Positions 38,913 through 48,737 of a DNA stretch of 64,000 bases are shown here, one piece after another (position 1 is the first letter of the stretch; each line of letters begins with the position of its first letter). Source of the stretch: CAZUAQ01 sp964618455 (GTDB taxonomy: Bacteria; Planctomycetota; Phycisphaerae; UBA1845; PWPN01); NCBI GenBank assembly GCA_964618455.1, contig CAZUAQ010000022.1:1-64000 (forward strand). The letters are read 5' to 3'. The notes beneath the pieces were generated by a model that was given only the letters and a program-made list of their open reading frames with translations, had not been told where the DNA came from and searched no databases. Position numbers and translations under genes: made by a program.

Positions 38913-40052
38913 ATGAAGAAACAGCATCAACAACTTCTGGCCGAGATTCTGGCGCTGCCCACCTCGCCCCTGAACGAGCAGTACGTTGCGGCCTACATCC
39001 GCGACTGGGCCGAGGCGCGGCGCCACATCACGCTGACCTCCGACGCGTTCGGCAATCTCAAGGCGGAACTGTGTATCGGCCGAACGCGCGACCCGCAGCC
39101 GCTGGTCTTCTCCGCCCACATGGATCATCCCGGTTTCGAGGCCCTGTCCACGTCGCGCACGGGCAAGCTCGAGGCTGCCTGGCGCGGCTGGGTGATGCCG
39201 GAGTACTTCAAGGGCGCGGGCGTGCGGTTCTGGAGTGAAGGCCGGTGGATCCGCGGGACGATCACATCGATCACCATGCGAAGCGAGCGCGGCCGCAAGC
39301 GCGTGGATCGCGTGAAGGTCGATCCGCGCAAGCCGGTACCGCCGGGTGCCATCGGGATGTGGGACCTGCCGAATCCGAAGTTTCAGAAGAATCGCATCCA
39401 TGCCCGTGTCTGTGATGATCTCGCCGGGCTGGCGGCGATTCTCGTCGCGCTGGATGAGCTTCACCGCCAAGGCAAGCCGGTGCACGTCCTGGCCACGTTC
39501 ACCCGGGCCGAAGAGGTCGGCTTCACCGGGGCGATTGCCGGTTGCCGGCACAAGCTCTACCCGAAGCGGGCCCGGATCGTGGCGGTCGAATGCAGCAGCG
39601 TGCTGCCGGGCGTGATCATGGGCGGCGGACCCGTGCTTCGCGTGGGCGACGCGTCGGCCATCTTCTCCCCGGACCTGACCGCCTGGTGCGGCGAGGTTGC
39701 CAAGGATCTCGCGAATTCGCGCGGTCGCTTCACGTGGCAACGCAAGCTGATGGATGGCGGCACGTGCGAATCGGCGGCGTTCTGCGAGCTGGGCTTCAAT
39801 GCCACCGGACTTTGCCTGCCCCTCGGGAACTATCACAACATGGATCGTACGCGTCAGCGTATCGCCGCCGAGTTCATCGATCTCGACGACTTCGAGATGC
39901 TGACGCGGTGGTTCGTCGCCCTGGCCACCACGAAACGCCGCCCCACCCGCGGCAACCCCGAACTCGCCAAGGTACTCCAGCGGCTCGACCGTCAATGGAC
40001 GCCGCAGCTCCGAAAGACGGTCGACCGCATGGAACATGCACCGGGCAAGTAA
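38913..40052 (+). CDS. M42-family metallopeptidase
   Basis: A 379-aa di-zinc aminopeptidase of the M42/M20 clan. Metal and catalytic residues are visible in order: FSAHMDHPGF (first His, about residue 70), the bridging Asp in ARVCDDLAGLAAI (about 168), the catalytic and binding Glu pair in FTRAEEVGFTGA (about 203) and a later Glu/Asp in VAVECSS. PET-type M42 enzymes are cytoplasmic and trim peptides from proteasome-like degradation. The ATG at 38913 begins MKKQHQQLLAEILALPTSPL, the family start. The C-terminal segment LPLGNYHNMD carries the last zinc His. Confidence 0.87.
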   Translation: MKKQHQQLLAEILALPTSPLNEQYVAAYIRDWAEARRHITLTSDAFGNLKAELCIGRTRDPQPLVFSAHMDHPGFEALSTSRTGKLEAAWRGWVMPEYFKGAGVRFWSEGRWIRGTITSITMRSERGRKRVDRVKVDPRKPVPPGAIGMWDLPNPKFQKNRIHARVCDDLAGLAAILVALDELHRQGKPVHVLATFTRAEEVGFTGAIAGCRHKLYPKRARIVAVECSSVLPGVIMGGGPVLRVGDASAIFSPDLTAWCGEVAKDLANSRGRFTWQRKLMDGGTCESAAFCELGFNATGLCLPLGNYHNMDRTRQRIAAEFIDLDDFEMLTRWFVALATTKRRPTRGNPELAKVLQRLDRQWTPQLRKTVDRMEHAPGK

Positions 40053-40096
40053 GCAGGTCGCCACGGGCGGGACGGATCATCATTCACCGAACATCC

Positions 40097-41248
40097 TCAC
40101 TCACTGAACGTGAAACCCTTGGCCTCGGCCTGATCGCGGAGGATGCGGATCATGGCGGCATCGAGCGTATCAGCCGCGCCGGACTCCCCCTTGGCCTTAC
40201 GCGTGTCGGCGAGGTGTTTTTCGCGCTGGACGTGAAGCTCGCGAATGCGCTCCTGGATCTCGACGCGCTTGCGGGATTGCGCTTCAACGTACCTCTTCCG
40301 CTCGGTGACGCTCATCTTCTGGAGATCCTCGGAAAGCTCGGCCTCAGGAACGTCTTCGATCTTCACGCCATCGTTCTTGGTGGCGTCGACGAGATCCCAG
40401 TGCCCGTTGGAGTAGAGCTTCGTGGACTTCGAACGGGAGCGCTGGATGATGACATCGTTGCCCGCCTCACAGGCGTTCCAATCCATCTCCGTTTGGCGCT
40501 GCAAGCCGGCTTCACCTTCTTTGCCGAAGCAGACATACGTTTCATTCAACTTCTTATTGAGCCGAAGGATTTCCTCGTCCTGCGGGCAGCGAACGTCCGC
40601 GATCGACTTCTCATGGTTGATGCTCATGTACGAGCCCCCCGCCACGATCGCGCCGGCTTTCCATTTGCCGGTGATGCCGGTTTCGTGATCGCCGCAGTGA
40701 ATCGTGTTGACCACCACACCGCTGCGCTTGGCGAGGCGACAGGCATCTTCGTAGAACACGTCCCCCTGCGTGAACGGCTCGTTTCCGGCGATGAAGATGA
40801 GCTTGAGATCGCTCTTGCGGTCGGACCATTTCAGGCGGGTCAGCGCCTCGCGGATGACGTGGCCGCAGTACTCATCACCGCCTTGCGTGGTCAACGCGAA
40901 GAGACGTTCCGACAGCGTGTCCAGATCGCCGGAGAACGCCTGCACCTCACGAACGTAGCCGCCCTTGGCGGGCAGACGGGAATTGCCATACTCGAAGAGG
41001 GCGACTTCAAGCAGCGGCTGCCGCCCTTTCTGCTTGGCGGTGGCGAACTCATTGACAATGCGCCACAGGCGCGTCTTGGCCTGGGCAATGAGGCCGTCCA
41101 TGCTGTTGCTGGTGTCGAGCAGCAGCGCGACCTGGATGCGCGGCTGGTCCGGGCGCGGGTCGCGATGGGCGTCGGCGGTGGTGCCGGTGGCCAGGAGCGT
41201 GGCGAGCCCGAGCATCGCGGCGAGCATCGACGTGGTTCTGCATTTCAT
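40097..41248 (-). CDS. Exported von Willebrand factor type A protein
   Basis: A 383-aa protein with a signal peptide (MKCRTTSMLAAMLGLATLLA, cut near ADA). A vWA domain (about 38-230) has the metal-ion-dependent adhesion site DTSNSM at about residues 48-53, with later ligand segments TQGGDEYCG and FIAGNEPF. The remaining 150 residues are a charged, helical region (KKLNETYVCFGKEGEAG, then SVTERKRYVEAQSRKRVEIQ). Such periplasmic vWA proteins are common in planctomycetes and myxobacteria, with unproven role in envelope integrity or protein interaction. Start at 41248 follows AAAGGACACC. It is divergent from uvrA. Confidence 0.8.
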   Translation of the reverse strand: MKCRTTSMLAAMLGLATLLATGTTADAHRDPRPDQPRIQVALLLDTSNSMDGLIAQAKTRLWRIVNEFATAKQKGRQPLLEVALFEYGNSRLPAKGGYVREVQAFSGDLDTLSERLFALTTQGGDEYCGHVIREALTRLKWSDRKSDLKLIFIAGNEPFTQGDVFYEDACRLAKRSGVVVNTIHCGDHETGITGKWKAGAIVAGGSYMSINHEKSIADVRCPQDEEILRLNKKLNETYVCFGKEGEAGLQRQTEMDWNACEAGNDVIIQRSRSKSTKLYSNGHWDLVDATKNDGVKIEDVPEAELSEDLQKMSVTERKRYVEAQSRKRVEIQERIRELHVQREKHLADTRKAKGESGAADTLDAAMIRILRDQAEAKGFTFSE

Positions 41249-41623
41249 GGTGGTGTCCTTTGGTTTGGAGCATGGGCAAACCGCCGCGAAGTCCCTCACT
41301 TCGGACGGCACGAACCCCGATTCATCAATTCTACTTCCGGAAGCGCGCGGGTCCTGTAACGCGTTGGTAAATCCCGTCGGCACCCCTTAGCGGACAGCCG
41401 AAGTCACATGTTCGCTCGTGACACGCTTCGATGGCTTGGACGTGGATCAACGGCCGAAGTTCCTTGAAAACGACCGAAATCGTTAAACTTGCCGCCCGCC
41501 GCGCCATGCCCTACGCTGATACGATGGTTGATTCTCGCTCGACCCAGACAGGAGCGTTCCGCCGGTAACGCCTGACTTCGCCTGACCCCGGCGGGCTCGC
41601 CCTGGATCATCCGGAAGGCGCTC
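41249..41623. other. Intergenic region, 375 bp, between divergent vWA and uvrA genes
   Basis: No gene or RNA is seen. GTCAC at 41402-41406 and GTGAC at 41417-41421 make a short inverted repeat, a possible operator. A LexA-type box cannot be judged because the SOS motif of this lineage is unknown to me. Promoters for both flanking genes should lie here. Confidence 0.35.
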
Positions 41624-44464
41624 ATGGAGACGACCCGAGCCATACGCATCCGCGGCGCGCGGCAGCACAACCTCAAGGATCTGTCGCTGGACATTCCGCG
41701 CGACCGGTTCGTGGTCATCACCGGTCTGAGCGGGTCGGGCAAGAGTTCACTGGCCTTCGACACCCTTCACGCCGAGGGGCAGCGGAAATACGTCGAGACA
41801 CTGAGCACCTACGCCCGGCAGTTTCTAGAGCAGATGCAGAAGCCGGACATCGACCACCTCGACGGCCTGCCCCCCACCATCGCCATCGAGCAGCGGACCG
41901 GTTCGAGCAACCCGCGCTCCACCGTCGCCACCACGACCGAGATCTACGACTACCTCCGCCTGCTCTTCGCCCGCGCGGGCACGCCGCATTGCTGGATCTG
42001 CGGCCAGGCCATCGACCGCATGAACCCGACGCAGATCGTGGACACCGTGGCGGCCATGCCCGAAGGGCAGCGCGTGATGATCATGGCGCCGCTGATCCGC
42101 GGGCAGAAGGGCAAGCACCAGGACGTTCTCAAGCAGATTCAGAAACAGGGCTTCGTCCGGGTGCGCGTCAACGGCGAACTCGAAGACGTCAAGTCGCTCA
42201 AGCCGCTGAAAAAGACCCGCAAGCACACAATCGACGTGGTGATCGATCGGATCGTCATCAAGCCGGGCATCACCTCGCGCCTGGCGGAGAGCATCGAGCT
42301 GGCTCTCACGCTCGGTGAGGAAACGGTCATCGTCGCGGCCCAGGAGAAAGGCGGCGACTGGAAAGACCATCTCTACAGCGCGCGCTACGCCTGCACGAAA
42401 CATCCGGAAGCCAACCTGCCGGAACTTTCGCCGCGGCTGTTCAGCTTCAACTCACCGCACGGGGCGTGTCCGACTTGCCACGGGCTCGGTAACGTGCTGG
42501 AGTTTGACCCGGAACTCGTCGTGGCGGACGACAATCTCTCGCTGGCCGACGGCGCGATCGAGCCGTGGCGTCACGCCGGCAAGCGGCTGAACATCTTTTA
42601 CAAGAAGCTCATCGAGGACTTCTGCCTGGAGTTCGGCATCGTCCCCGAGACGCCTTATCGCGAGATCCCCGAGGCGTTACGTCACATTTTGCTGCACGGC
42701 ACCGCCGCCGCCCCGGACAAGACGCACCCGGCCGAGTTCGAAGGCGTGCTGCCCAACCTCAAGCGGCGCTGGGACACGACCGAGAGCGAGTCGGTCAAGC
42801 AGCGACTGCACCACTACCTGAGCGAGCGGTCGTGCGAGGCGTGCCAGGGGTCGCGACTCCGCCGGGAGGCCCTGGCGGTACGCATCGACGATCGCGGACT
42901 GCAGGATGTGACGCACATGAGCATCGAGCGGGCGCTGGCGTTTTTCAACGGGCTGGCGTTGGAGGGCGAGCGCGCGGAGATCGCCCGGCCGATTCTGCGC
43001 GAGATCGTGACCCGCCTGCGGTTCATGAACGACGTCGGCGTGGGCTATCTCACGCTGGATCGAACGAGTTCGACGCTCTCCGGGGGTGAGACGCAGCGCA
43101 TCCGCCTGGCCACACAGGTCGGCAGCGGCCTCGTGGGCGTGTGTTACGTTCTGGACGAACCGACCATCGGGCTGCATCAGCGCGACAGCGAGAAGCTGAT
43201 CACCACACTGCGCCAGATGGTCGATGCGGGCAATTCGGTGATCGTGGTCGAACATGATGAGGACACCATCCGCGCCGCCGACTACCTCATCGACATGGGC
43301 CCGGGCGCGGGTGAACATGGCGGCCGCATCGTCGCCCAGGGCACGCCGGAGCAGGTGCTCGCCCATCCCGAATCGCAGACCGCCGCCTACATGACCGGAC
43401 GCAGTGCCATCGCCCTGCCGGAGAAGCGGCGGAAAGTGGTGATGAGCCAGTCGGTGGAGATCAAAGGCGCGCGGGCGAATAACCTCAAGGGCATCGACGT
43501 CAAGGTACCGCTGGGTGGGTTCGTCTGCGTGACCGGTGTCTCCGGCAGCGGCAAGTCCACGTTCGTGAATGATGTGCTCGTCAAGGCGATTCGCCGAAAG
43601 CTGTACAACTCGCGCGAGCGGCCCGGCGATCACGACAAGCTCATCGGCGCCACGCGCGTCGACAAGATCGTCGAGATCGACCAGTCCCCCATCGGACGCA
43701 CGCCGCGAAGCAATCCCTGTACGTATACCGGGCTGTTCGACCTGATCCGCAAGCTCTTCGCCCAGACGCGCGAAGCCAAGATCCGCGGCTACTCGCCGAG
43801 CCGGTTCAGCTTCAACGTCAAAGGCGGACGGTGCGAGGCGTGCCAGGGACAGGGCACCAAGCGCATCGAAATGCACTTCCTGCCGGACGTGTTCGTCGAT
43901 TGTGACGTGTGCAAGGGCTTGCGCTACAACCGCGAGACGCTGGAAGTGCGCTATCGCGGGCGAAATATCGCCGACGTGCTGAACTTGCGGGTGGAAGAGG
44001 CATTCGCCTACTTCGAGAGTTTCGAGAAGATCCGCCGCGGGCTCACCGCCCTCGAGCAGGTGGGGCTGTCGTACATGACGCTCGGCCAGGCATCGACACA
44101 GCTGTCGGGGGGCGAGGCGCAGCGCGTGAAGCTGGCGGCGGAACTGGGCAAGCCGGCGACCGGGCACACGCTCTACGTCCTCGACGAACCGACGACCGGA
44201 CTGCATTTTGCCGACATCGACAACCTGCTCCGCGTGCTGAACCGGCTGGTGGATAAGGGACACACGGTGCTTTGCATCGAGCACAACCTCGACGTGATCA
44301 AGCAGGCGGACTGGATCATCGATCTCGGTCCGGAGGGCGGTGAGCATGGCGGCACGGTCATCGTTCAGGGCCGCCCGGAAGCCGTGGCGGAACATGAGCA
44401 AAGCCATACCGGCCGCTACCTGCACCCGCGACTGGAACGCACTTCGGATACCTCCGCCGCCTGA
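41624..44464 (+). CDS. uvrA: UvrABC system protein A
   Basis: A full-length, 946-aa UvrA, the damage-recognition ATPase of nucleotide excision repair. It has both nucleotide-binding halves: Walker A GLSGSGKSSLAFDTL (about 33-47) and GVSGSGKSTFVNDV (about 643-656); ABC signatures LSGGETQRIRLATQ and LSGGEAQRVKLAAE; Walker B VCYVLDEPTIGLH and LYVLDEPTTGLHF. Zinc ligands are seen in CWICGQ, CPTCHGLG, CEACQGSRL and CEACQGQGTKRIEMHFLPD. The start gives the usual N-terminus (IRIRGARQHNLKDLSLD). It is the housekeeping copy; the shorter relative at 21.5 kb lacks the second half. Confidence 0.96.
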   Translation: METTRAIRIRGARQHNLKDLSLDIPRDRFVVITGLSGSGKSSLAFDTLHAEGQRKYVETLSTYARQFLEQMQKPDIDHLDGLPPTIAIEQRTGSSNPRSTVATTTEIYDYLRLLFARAGTPHCWICGQAIDRMNPTQIVDTVAAMPEGQRVMIMAPLIRGQKGKHQDVLKQIQKQGFVRVRVNGELEDVKSLKPLKKTRKHTIDVVIDRIVIKPGITSRLAESIELALTLGEETVIVAAQEKGGDWKDHLYSARYACTKHPEANLPELSPRLFSFNSPHGACPTCHGLGNVLEFDPELVVADDNLSLADGAIEPWRHAGKRLNIFYKKLIEDFCLEFGIVPETPYREIPEALRHILLHGTAAAPDKTHPAEFEGVLPNLKRRWDTTESESVKQRLHHYLSERSCEACQGSRLRREALAVRIDDRGLQDVTHMSIERALAFFNGLALEGERAEIARPILREIVTRLRFMNDVGVGYLTLDRTSSTLSGGETQRIRLATQVGSGLVGVCYVLDEPTIGLHQRDSEKLITTLRQMVDAGNSVIVVEHDEDTIRAADYLIDMGPGAGEHGGRIVAQGTPEQVLAHPESQTAAYMTGRSAIALPEKRRKVVMSQSVEIKGARANNLKGIDVKVPLGGFVCVTGVSGSGKSTFVNDVLVKAIRRKLYNSRERPGDHDKLIGATRVDKIVEIDQSPIGRTPRSNPCTYTGLFDLIRKLFAQTREAKIRGYSPSRFSFNVKGGRCEACQGQGTKRIEMHFLPDVFVDCDVCKGLRYNRETLEVRYRGRNIADVLNLRVEEAFAYFESFEKIRRGLTALEQVGLSYMTLGQASTQLSGGEAQRVKLAAELGKPATGHTLYVLDEPTTGLHFADIDNLLRVLNRLVDKGHTVLCIEHNLDVIKQADWIIDLGPEGGEHGGTVIVQGRPEAVAEHEQSHTGRYLHPRLERTSDTSAA

Positions 44465-44566
44465 CTTCTTTTCTTAATCGCTACTGGATGTGTTCCCCCC
44501 ATGACATGCCCCCTATAAGCCTACGCGTACGAAACCCACTTTGTCGTTATCGGTACACATGCAATC

Positions 44567-45724
44567 ATGAGTGAACGCGTCGAAATCCACCCGGACATGA
44601 CTTACGCACGGGCCCGGCTGTGGCTCGGTATCACCTCCGTGGGCACCCATGTGGTGCTGGCTGCAGTGCTTCTCGGACTGAATATGCCGTCCCGGCTCCT
44701 GGCGGACGTTCTTTCCGGGATGGCGACGGACGCCCTCGTTGTCGGCCTCCTGCTGCTGGGCTACCTCGTGGTCAGCCTGCCGTTCGATCTGCTCGGGGGC
44801 TACGTGCTGCCGCATCGCTTCGGCCGTGAGGCACCCGCATTCGGACAATTCTTCGTGTCCTGGGGTCGCGGCGTCGTCGTTCAGTCTGCCGTGATGCTCG
44901 CGGCGGCACTGGCTCTCCTGCTGGGCGGCCGGACGATGGGACAGACGGGGGCGGGCATCGTCGTAGCGCTGCTGATGTTGACCTTCGTGGTGCTTCAAGA
45001 GGAACTGGCACGACTGGCGGGCAGACTTGCCGCCAGTCGCCGGATGCAGAACCCAGTCGACGCCGACGATCGACCGGTCAGTGTCCTGGCCGCAACCGAC
45101 CCGGGCTTTACAGGAGGCGTGTGTGGTCTGCCCGGTATGGAATCGCTCGTCCTACCCGAACGCTGGGAGAATGTTCTGACATCGGAGCAATACGCCGTTC
45201 AGGTAAAGCGGCGGATCGCCTCCATCACCACCGGCACGCGTCAGCGTGGTCTGCTCCTCGCCGTGGGTTTCAACATGCTTGGCTTCTTCGTGTGCGTGAG
45301 CGTGTTGGATGTCGCGATGACCACGGTGGCGGACCTCTGGAGCTTCAGTCTTGCCTTCACGCTCTGGTCCTTCGCGGGTCTTCTGATACTGCCCACCTTC
45401 AGCCGCCTCGGCGTGTACGAGATTGATCGCAAAGTTCGGGACCAAGGCGTCTCTGACCGCGATCTCGAGCAGACGATGCGTGCGTTGGATCGACTCCAGG
45501 ATGACGAACCGCAACGCTCCCGCGGGGTGGAGACGATTTTTCACCCGGTGCCGGCCGTGGAAAACCGACTGCAGCAGTTGACGTCGGATAAGCGAACCCT
45601 CGGGGCTTATCATGCAGCGCGGATGGCATTGCCGCTGTCGTGGATGGGTCTCGGTTTGCTGGGACGGGCGGTTCACTGCAATTGCGGTCGCCCGGAACTC
45701 TGGGTGATGCTCCCGAGCGATTGA
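44567..45724 (+). CDS. Polytopic membrane protein, possibly a degenerate M48-like protease
   Basis: A 385-aa protein with about six hydrophobic helices: four in residues 15-165, two near 225-275. The arrangement and the segment VVSLPFDLLGGYVLPHRFGR followed by FGQFFVSWGRGV recall the N-terminal membrane part of M48 (HtpX/Ste24-like) proteins. Where an M48 protease would have HExxH there is QVKRRIASITTG after LPERWENVLTSEQY, so the zinc site is absent. It would be a catalytically dead relative, if related at all (inference). It follows uvrA by 102 bp on the same strand and converges on the AI-2E permease gene. I would call the function unknown. Confidence 0.6.
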   Translation: MSERVEIHPDMTYARARLWLGITSVGTHVVLAAVLLGLNMPSRLLADVLSGMATDALVVGLLLLGYLVVSLPFDLLGGYVLPHRFGREAPAFGQFFVSWGRGVVVQSAVMLAAALALLLGGRTMGQTGAGIVVALLMLTFVVLQEELARLAGRLAASRRMQNPVDADDRPVSVLAATDPGFTGGVCGLPGMESLVLPERWENVLTSEQYAVQVKRRIASITTGTRQRGLLLAVGFNMLGFFVCVSVLDVAMTTVADLWSFSLAFTLWSFAGLLILPTFSRLGVYEIDRKVRDQGVSDRDLEQTMRALDRLQDDEPQRSRGVETIFHPVPAVENRLQQLTSDKRTLGAYHAARMALPLSWMGLGLLGRAVHCNCGRPELWVMLPSD

Positions 45725-45760
45725 GTCGGCGCAAGGCCACCCACTCCCCTGCCTGCGACC

Positions 45761-47134
45761 TCACACATTGGAAATGAGCCGCGCGACGGGCCGGGTCTGA
45801 TCGATATTCTCGAGGACGATCTTGGCGGCAACGGTCAGCGGCGCGGAAAGAATCATCCCGGGAATGCCCCACAGATAACCCCAGAACGCCAGCCCCAGCA
45901 GGATAATGAGCGGGCTGATGCCGAGTTTCTGGCCGATCATGCGGGGTTCAATGACATTCCCGACCACCGATTGGGCGGACACCAGAAGTCCCAGCAAGAG
46001 CAGCAACTCCCATGACGGCCCGAACAGCGCGAAGTTCATCATCACCGGCAGGATCACCGCCACCAGGCTGCCTACGTATGGAATGAAGTTTGCGAAGAAG
46101 GTCAGGATGCCCCAGATCAGGGCGTACTTCACGTCGAACATGAGCAGGACCACCGTTGAAAGCGATCCGGTCAGAAAACTGACGAAGGTCTTGACAGCGA
46201 TGTAGTGGGAGATGGCAGAGTTGATGCTGTGAACGACCTGAAGAATACGATTCGCCCGGACGGCGCCAAACGCTCCGACCAGGCGTCTTCGAAAGCCCGC
46301 CACCTCCGCCAGCAGGAAAATGAGATAGAACAGCACCACCAGCGTTCCGGTCACGATCCCGAAGAGCGGGTCGAGCGTGCTCTGCGCCCAGCCGACGATC
46401 TTGTTGGTGGAGAACCAGCTCGACATCAGTGAGGGAGACGAACGGGGCATCGCTTGTGTACGGCCGGCGTTTCCGGGCACCTGGGGGATCGCCGTGCCCT
46501 CCTCGGCCACGTCCATGGAAGGTGGATAGACTCCTTCGGCTGCCGCGCTCACCAGGGACGAATCGGAATCGTCGTCTTCAACGAGGGTCTCGCCCGTCGC
46601 CGCGATGGCCTCCTGCTGCCCGTCATTGATGTTGTTTTCGGCTTCACGCTCGTGCCCGCCCTCACTTTCCTGCGTCGTGGTTGCCGCGTCCTCGCCTACT
46701 TCATCCTCGTCCTCGTCATGCATGCTCTCGGGAAGCAGCGCCATGAACTGTTCCCGCAACCTTTCGTTCGCATCATCCACGGAGCGCCGGATGCGCTCGA
46801 TATGCGAGGGCATCTCCGAACTGAGCGTCTTGACGCCCTGGTACGCCATGCTGCCGGCGGCGAGCAGTACGATCAGAAAGCTGCCGACGATGATCACATA
46901 GCTGAGAATCGAGGGAATGCGCCGTGCCACCAGCCACTGATGAGCGGGAACGATAAGGTAGCAGATGAAGATCGCCACGAAGAGCGGCTGAAGGATATTG
47001 GCCAGCTCCTGAAGGATCAGGTACAGCAGCACCAGGATACCCATGCTCAGGCCGGTCACCGTCAGCAGGTAAATGAGCTTCTGCTCGCCGGGAAGTTGCG
47101 GTGGATGCTTGGATGCGGAGTCCTGCGAACTCAT
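45761..47134 (-). CDS. AI-2E family transporter (PerM/TqsA-like permease)
   Basis: A 457-aa membrane protein with the topology of the AI-2E transporter family: two N-terminal helices (TVTGLSMGILVLLYLI, LFVAIFICYLIV), a third (IPSILSYVIIVGSFLIVLLA), a soluble insert and five C-terminal helices. The signature is near the end: GILTFFANFIPYVGSLVAVI and ISPLIILLGLAFWGYLWG, then GMILSAPLTVAAKIV. The insert (about residues 125-245) is longer than usual and very acidic (DEDEDEVGEDAATTTQ). Start chosen at 47134, the in-frame ATG with the hydrophilic family leader. Substrates of this family are diverse; signalling molecule export is only one possibility. Confidence 0.85.
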   Translation of the reverse strand: MSSQDSASKHPPQLPGEQKLIYLLTVTGLSMGILVLLYLILQELANILQPLFVAIFICYLIVPAHQWLVARRIPSILSYVIIVGSFLIVLLAAGSMAYQGVKTLSSEMPSHIERIRRSVDDANERLREQFMALLPESMHDEDEDEVGEDAATTTQESEGGHEREAENNINDGQQEAIAATGETLVEDDDSDSSLVSAAAEGVYPPSMDVAEEGTAIPQVPGNAGRTQAMPRSSPSLMSSWFSTNKIVGWAQSTLDPLFGIVTGTLVVLFYLIFLLAEVAGFRRRLVGAFGAVRANRILQVVHSINSAISHYIAVKTFVSFLTGSLSTVVLLMFDVKYALIWGILTFFANFIPYVGSLVAVILPVMMNFALFGPSWELLLLLGLLVSAQSVVGNVIEPRMIGQKLGISPLIILLGLAFWGYLWGIPGMILSAPLTVAAKIVLENIDQTRPVARLISNV

Positions 47135-47322
47135 GTTTGACGCCCCGTGATGGAAGGAGTGGGACCGAACCAATCCGCACACGTTCTAAACCCGATCCCC
47201 CGGGGACGCAAGCGGCCGGCCCGCGCTTGCATTGGAGGATCGCTCCTGCTTGAATGAGCAGGGTCCCGGCAACGCGTGCCGGACGGCACTTCCCTCCCTG
47301 GATACAGGCCTTCGGATTATCG

Positions 47323-48156
47323 ATGAACGAAAAGGCAGTAGCGATCATCGGGTGCGGATACATCGGCCGGGCGGTCGGTGAGGCATTGTTGCGCCGCGGC
47401 CGCCGGGTGATCGGGACGACGACCACCCCTGAACGGTCGCAGGAGCTGGCGGATCTGGGGATCGAACCGCGGGTACTGACCGTCCAGGATACCGACACGA
47501 TGGCGGAAGTGGTTCGCCCGTGTGAAACGGTCTACCTGACGGTGGCGGCCGGGGGGCGGCATCGGGATTATCGTGAGATTTACCTGCGCGGGGTGCAGTC
47601 GCTCTTGAAGGCGGTTCACGGAACAGCGGTCCGCCGCATTCTGTATACGTCATCCACCGGGGTGTACGGCCGGCAGGACGGCAGCGTGGTCGATGAAGAC
47701 TCGCCGACAGAGCCGGCGACGGAGAACGGTCGCGTGCTCGCGGAAACGGAGCAGACGCTGCTGGACGGCGCGGCGAAGCGCGACATCCAGGCCACCATCG
47801 CCCGCCTGTCCGGAATCGTCGGCCCCGGTCGCGGACCGGTGAACCGCATGCCGTCGGTGGCAGGACAGACGCGCGAGGACGGCGACGCCTGGGTCAATCT
47901 CATCCACAGCGAGGATGCGGTGAATGTCCTCGTTCGCCTGCTGGACGTGCCCTATCATGGTGTGCTGAATGTCAGCAGTCCTGAGCCGATCCGCCGGCGC
48001 GAGTATTACGACCGTCTCATCCGGCAGTTGGGCCTGGCCCCGATTCAGTGGCGTGACACCGGCGCTTCACCGCAGGGCAAACGCGTCAGCAGCCGGCGCC
48101 TGGTCGACCTGCTTGACTACACCTTTGTGCATCCCCGCCCGGAGTCAACATCCTGA
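47323..48156 (+). CDS. NAD(P)-dependent extended SDR (YeeZ-like)
   Basis: A 277-aa Rossmann-fold dehydrogenase/epimerase relative. The dinucleotide motif IIGCGYIGRAVGEALLRRG lies at residues 7-25. TVYLTVAAGG and ILYTSSTGVYGRQDGS (about 115-130) give the active-site Ser and Tyr, although the following Lys of the YxxxK motif is replaced (VYGRQD). Downstream ARLSGIVGPGRG and NLIHSEDAVNVLVRLL are typical of YeeZ/ActC-like proteins of unknown reaction. The ATG at 47323 gives the correct N-terminus. The TGA overlaps the ATG of the next gene by one base, so the two are coupled. Confidence 0.78.
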   Translation: MNEKAVAIIGCGYIGRAVGEALLRRGRRVIGTTTTPERSQELADLGIEPRVLTVQDTDTMAEVVRPCETVYLTVAAGGRHRDYREIYLRGVQSLLKAVHGTAVRRILYTSSTGVYGRQDGSVVDEDSPTEPATENGRVLAETEQTLLDGAAKRDIQATIARLSGIVGPGRGPVNRMPSVAGQTREDGDAWVNLIHSEDAVNVLVRLLDVPYHGVLNVSSPEPIRRREYYDRLIRQLGLAPIQWRDTGASPQGKRVSSRRLVDLLDYTFVHPRPESTS

Positions 48157-48599
48157 TGGATCCTTCGCTTCTCGACCTGGTGCAGCGTGCCCTCGCGATC
48201 GCGGGACCTCCGGCATGGAGCCCCCCGGATGCGCCGGACGAGGTGGACCGAATGGAATGGATCGAAGGTGAAGATGAGGCGCCCGGCACCTGGGTGCTGA
48301 TCATGGGAGGCGACGAAGAGGACGCCGAGGATCTCGAACTGGCACCCGACATGGCGTCCGAGTTGATTGCAGGCCATCTCCGCCGGTGGCTGGCCGATCG
48401 CGGGTGGCAGGTGCAACTCAGCATGCGGCAAGGGAAGGGTTTATGGCGGCTCGCGGACATATTGAGTATCGCCGAGGGTGGCGGCGATCGGCTGGACGCC
48501 GATTACCCCTGTGGCCCGACCGAATGCGTCGTCCTGTGTGAATCCGTGCTCGCGGTCGCTCATCACGCAATCCCTCCCCTGCCTGTACCTCCCTCCTGA
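48156..48599 (+). CDS. Hypothetical acidic protein
   Basis: A 147-aa soluble protein with a high Asp/Glu content in its first half (WIEGEDEAPGTWVLIMGGDE, EDLELAPDMASELIAGHL). No signal peptide, membrane helix or known motif is visible. A block, RRWLADRGWQVQLSMRQGKG, suggests an alpha/beta domain. Its ATG shares one base with the SDR stop (TGATG), so it is translated by coupling and probably works with that enzyme. I do not recognise the family. Confidence 0.6.
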   Translation: MDPSLLDLVQRALAIAGPPAWSPPDAPDEVDRMEWIEGEDEAPGTWVLIMGGDEEDAEDLELAPDMASELIAGHLRRWLADRGWQVQLSMRQGKGLWRLADILSIAEGGGDRLDADYPCGPTECVVLCESVLAVAHHAIPPLPVPPS

Positions 48600-48737
48600 G
48601 CGTCGTCCCCGGGCATCCGGCGCTACGAAGTTGACGCCGCGTCGGCAGACTCGTAAGAACGCATCTCTGACGAAAGGCTCGCCGGCAATAGCGGCGGGCC
48701 AGGAAGCGCCGACACCCCTGATTTCTGGTGACGCATC

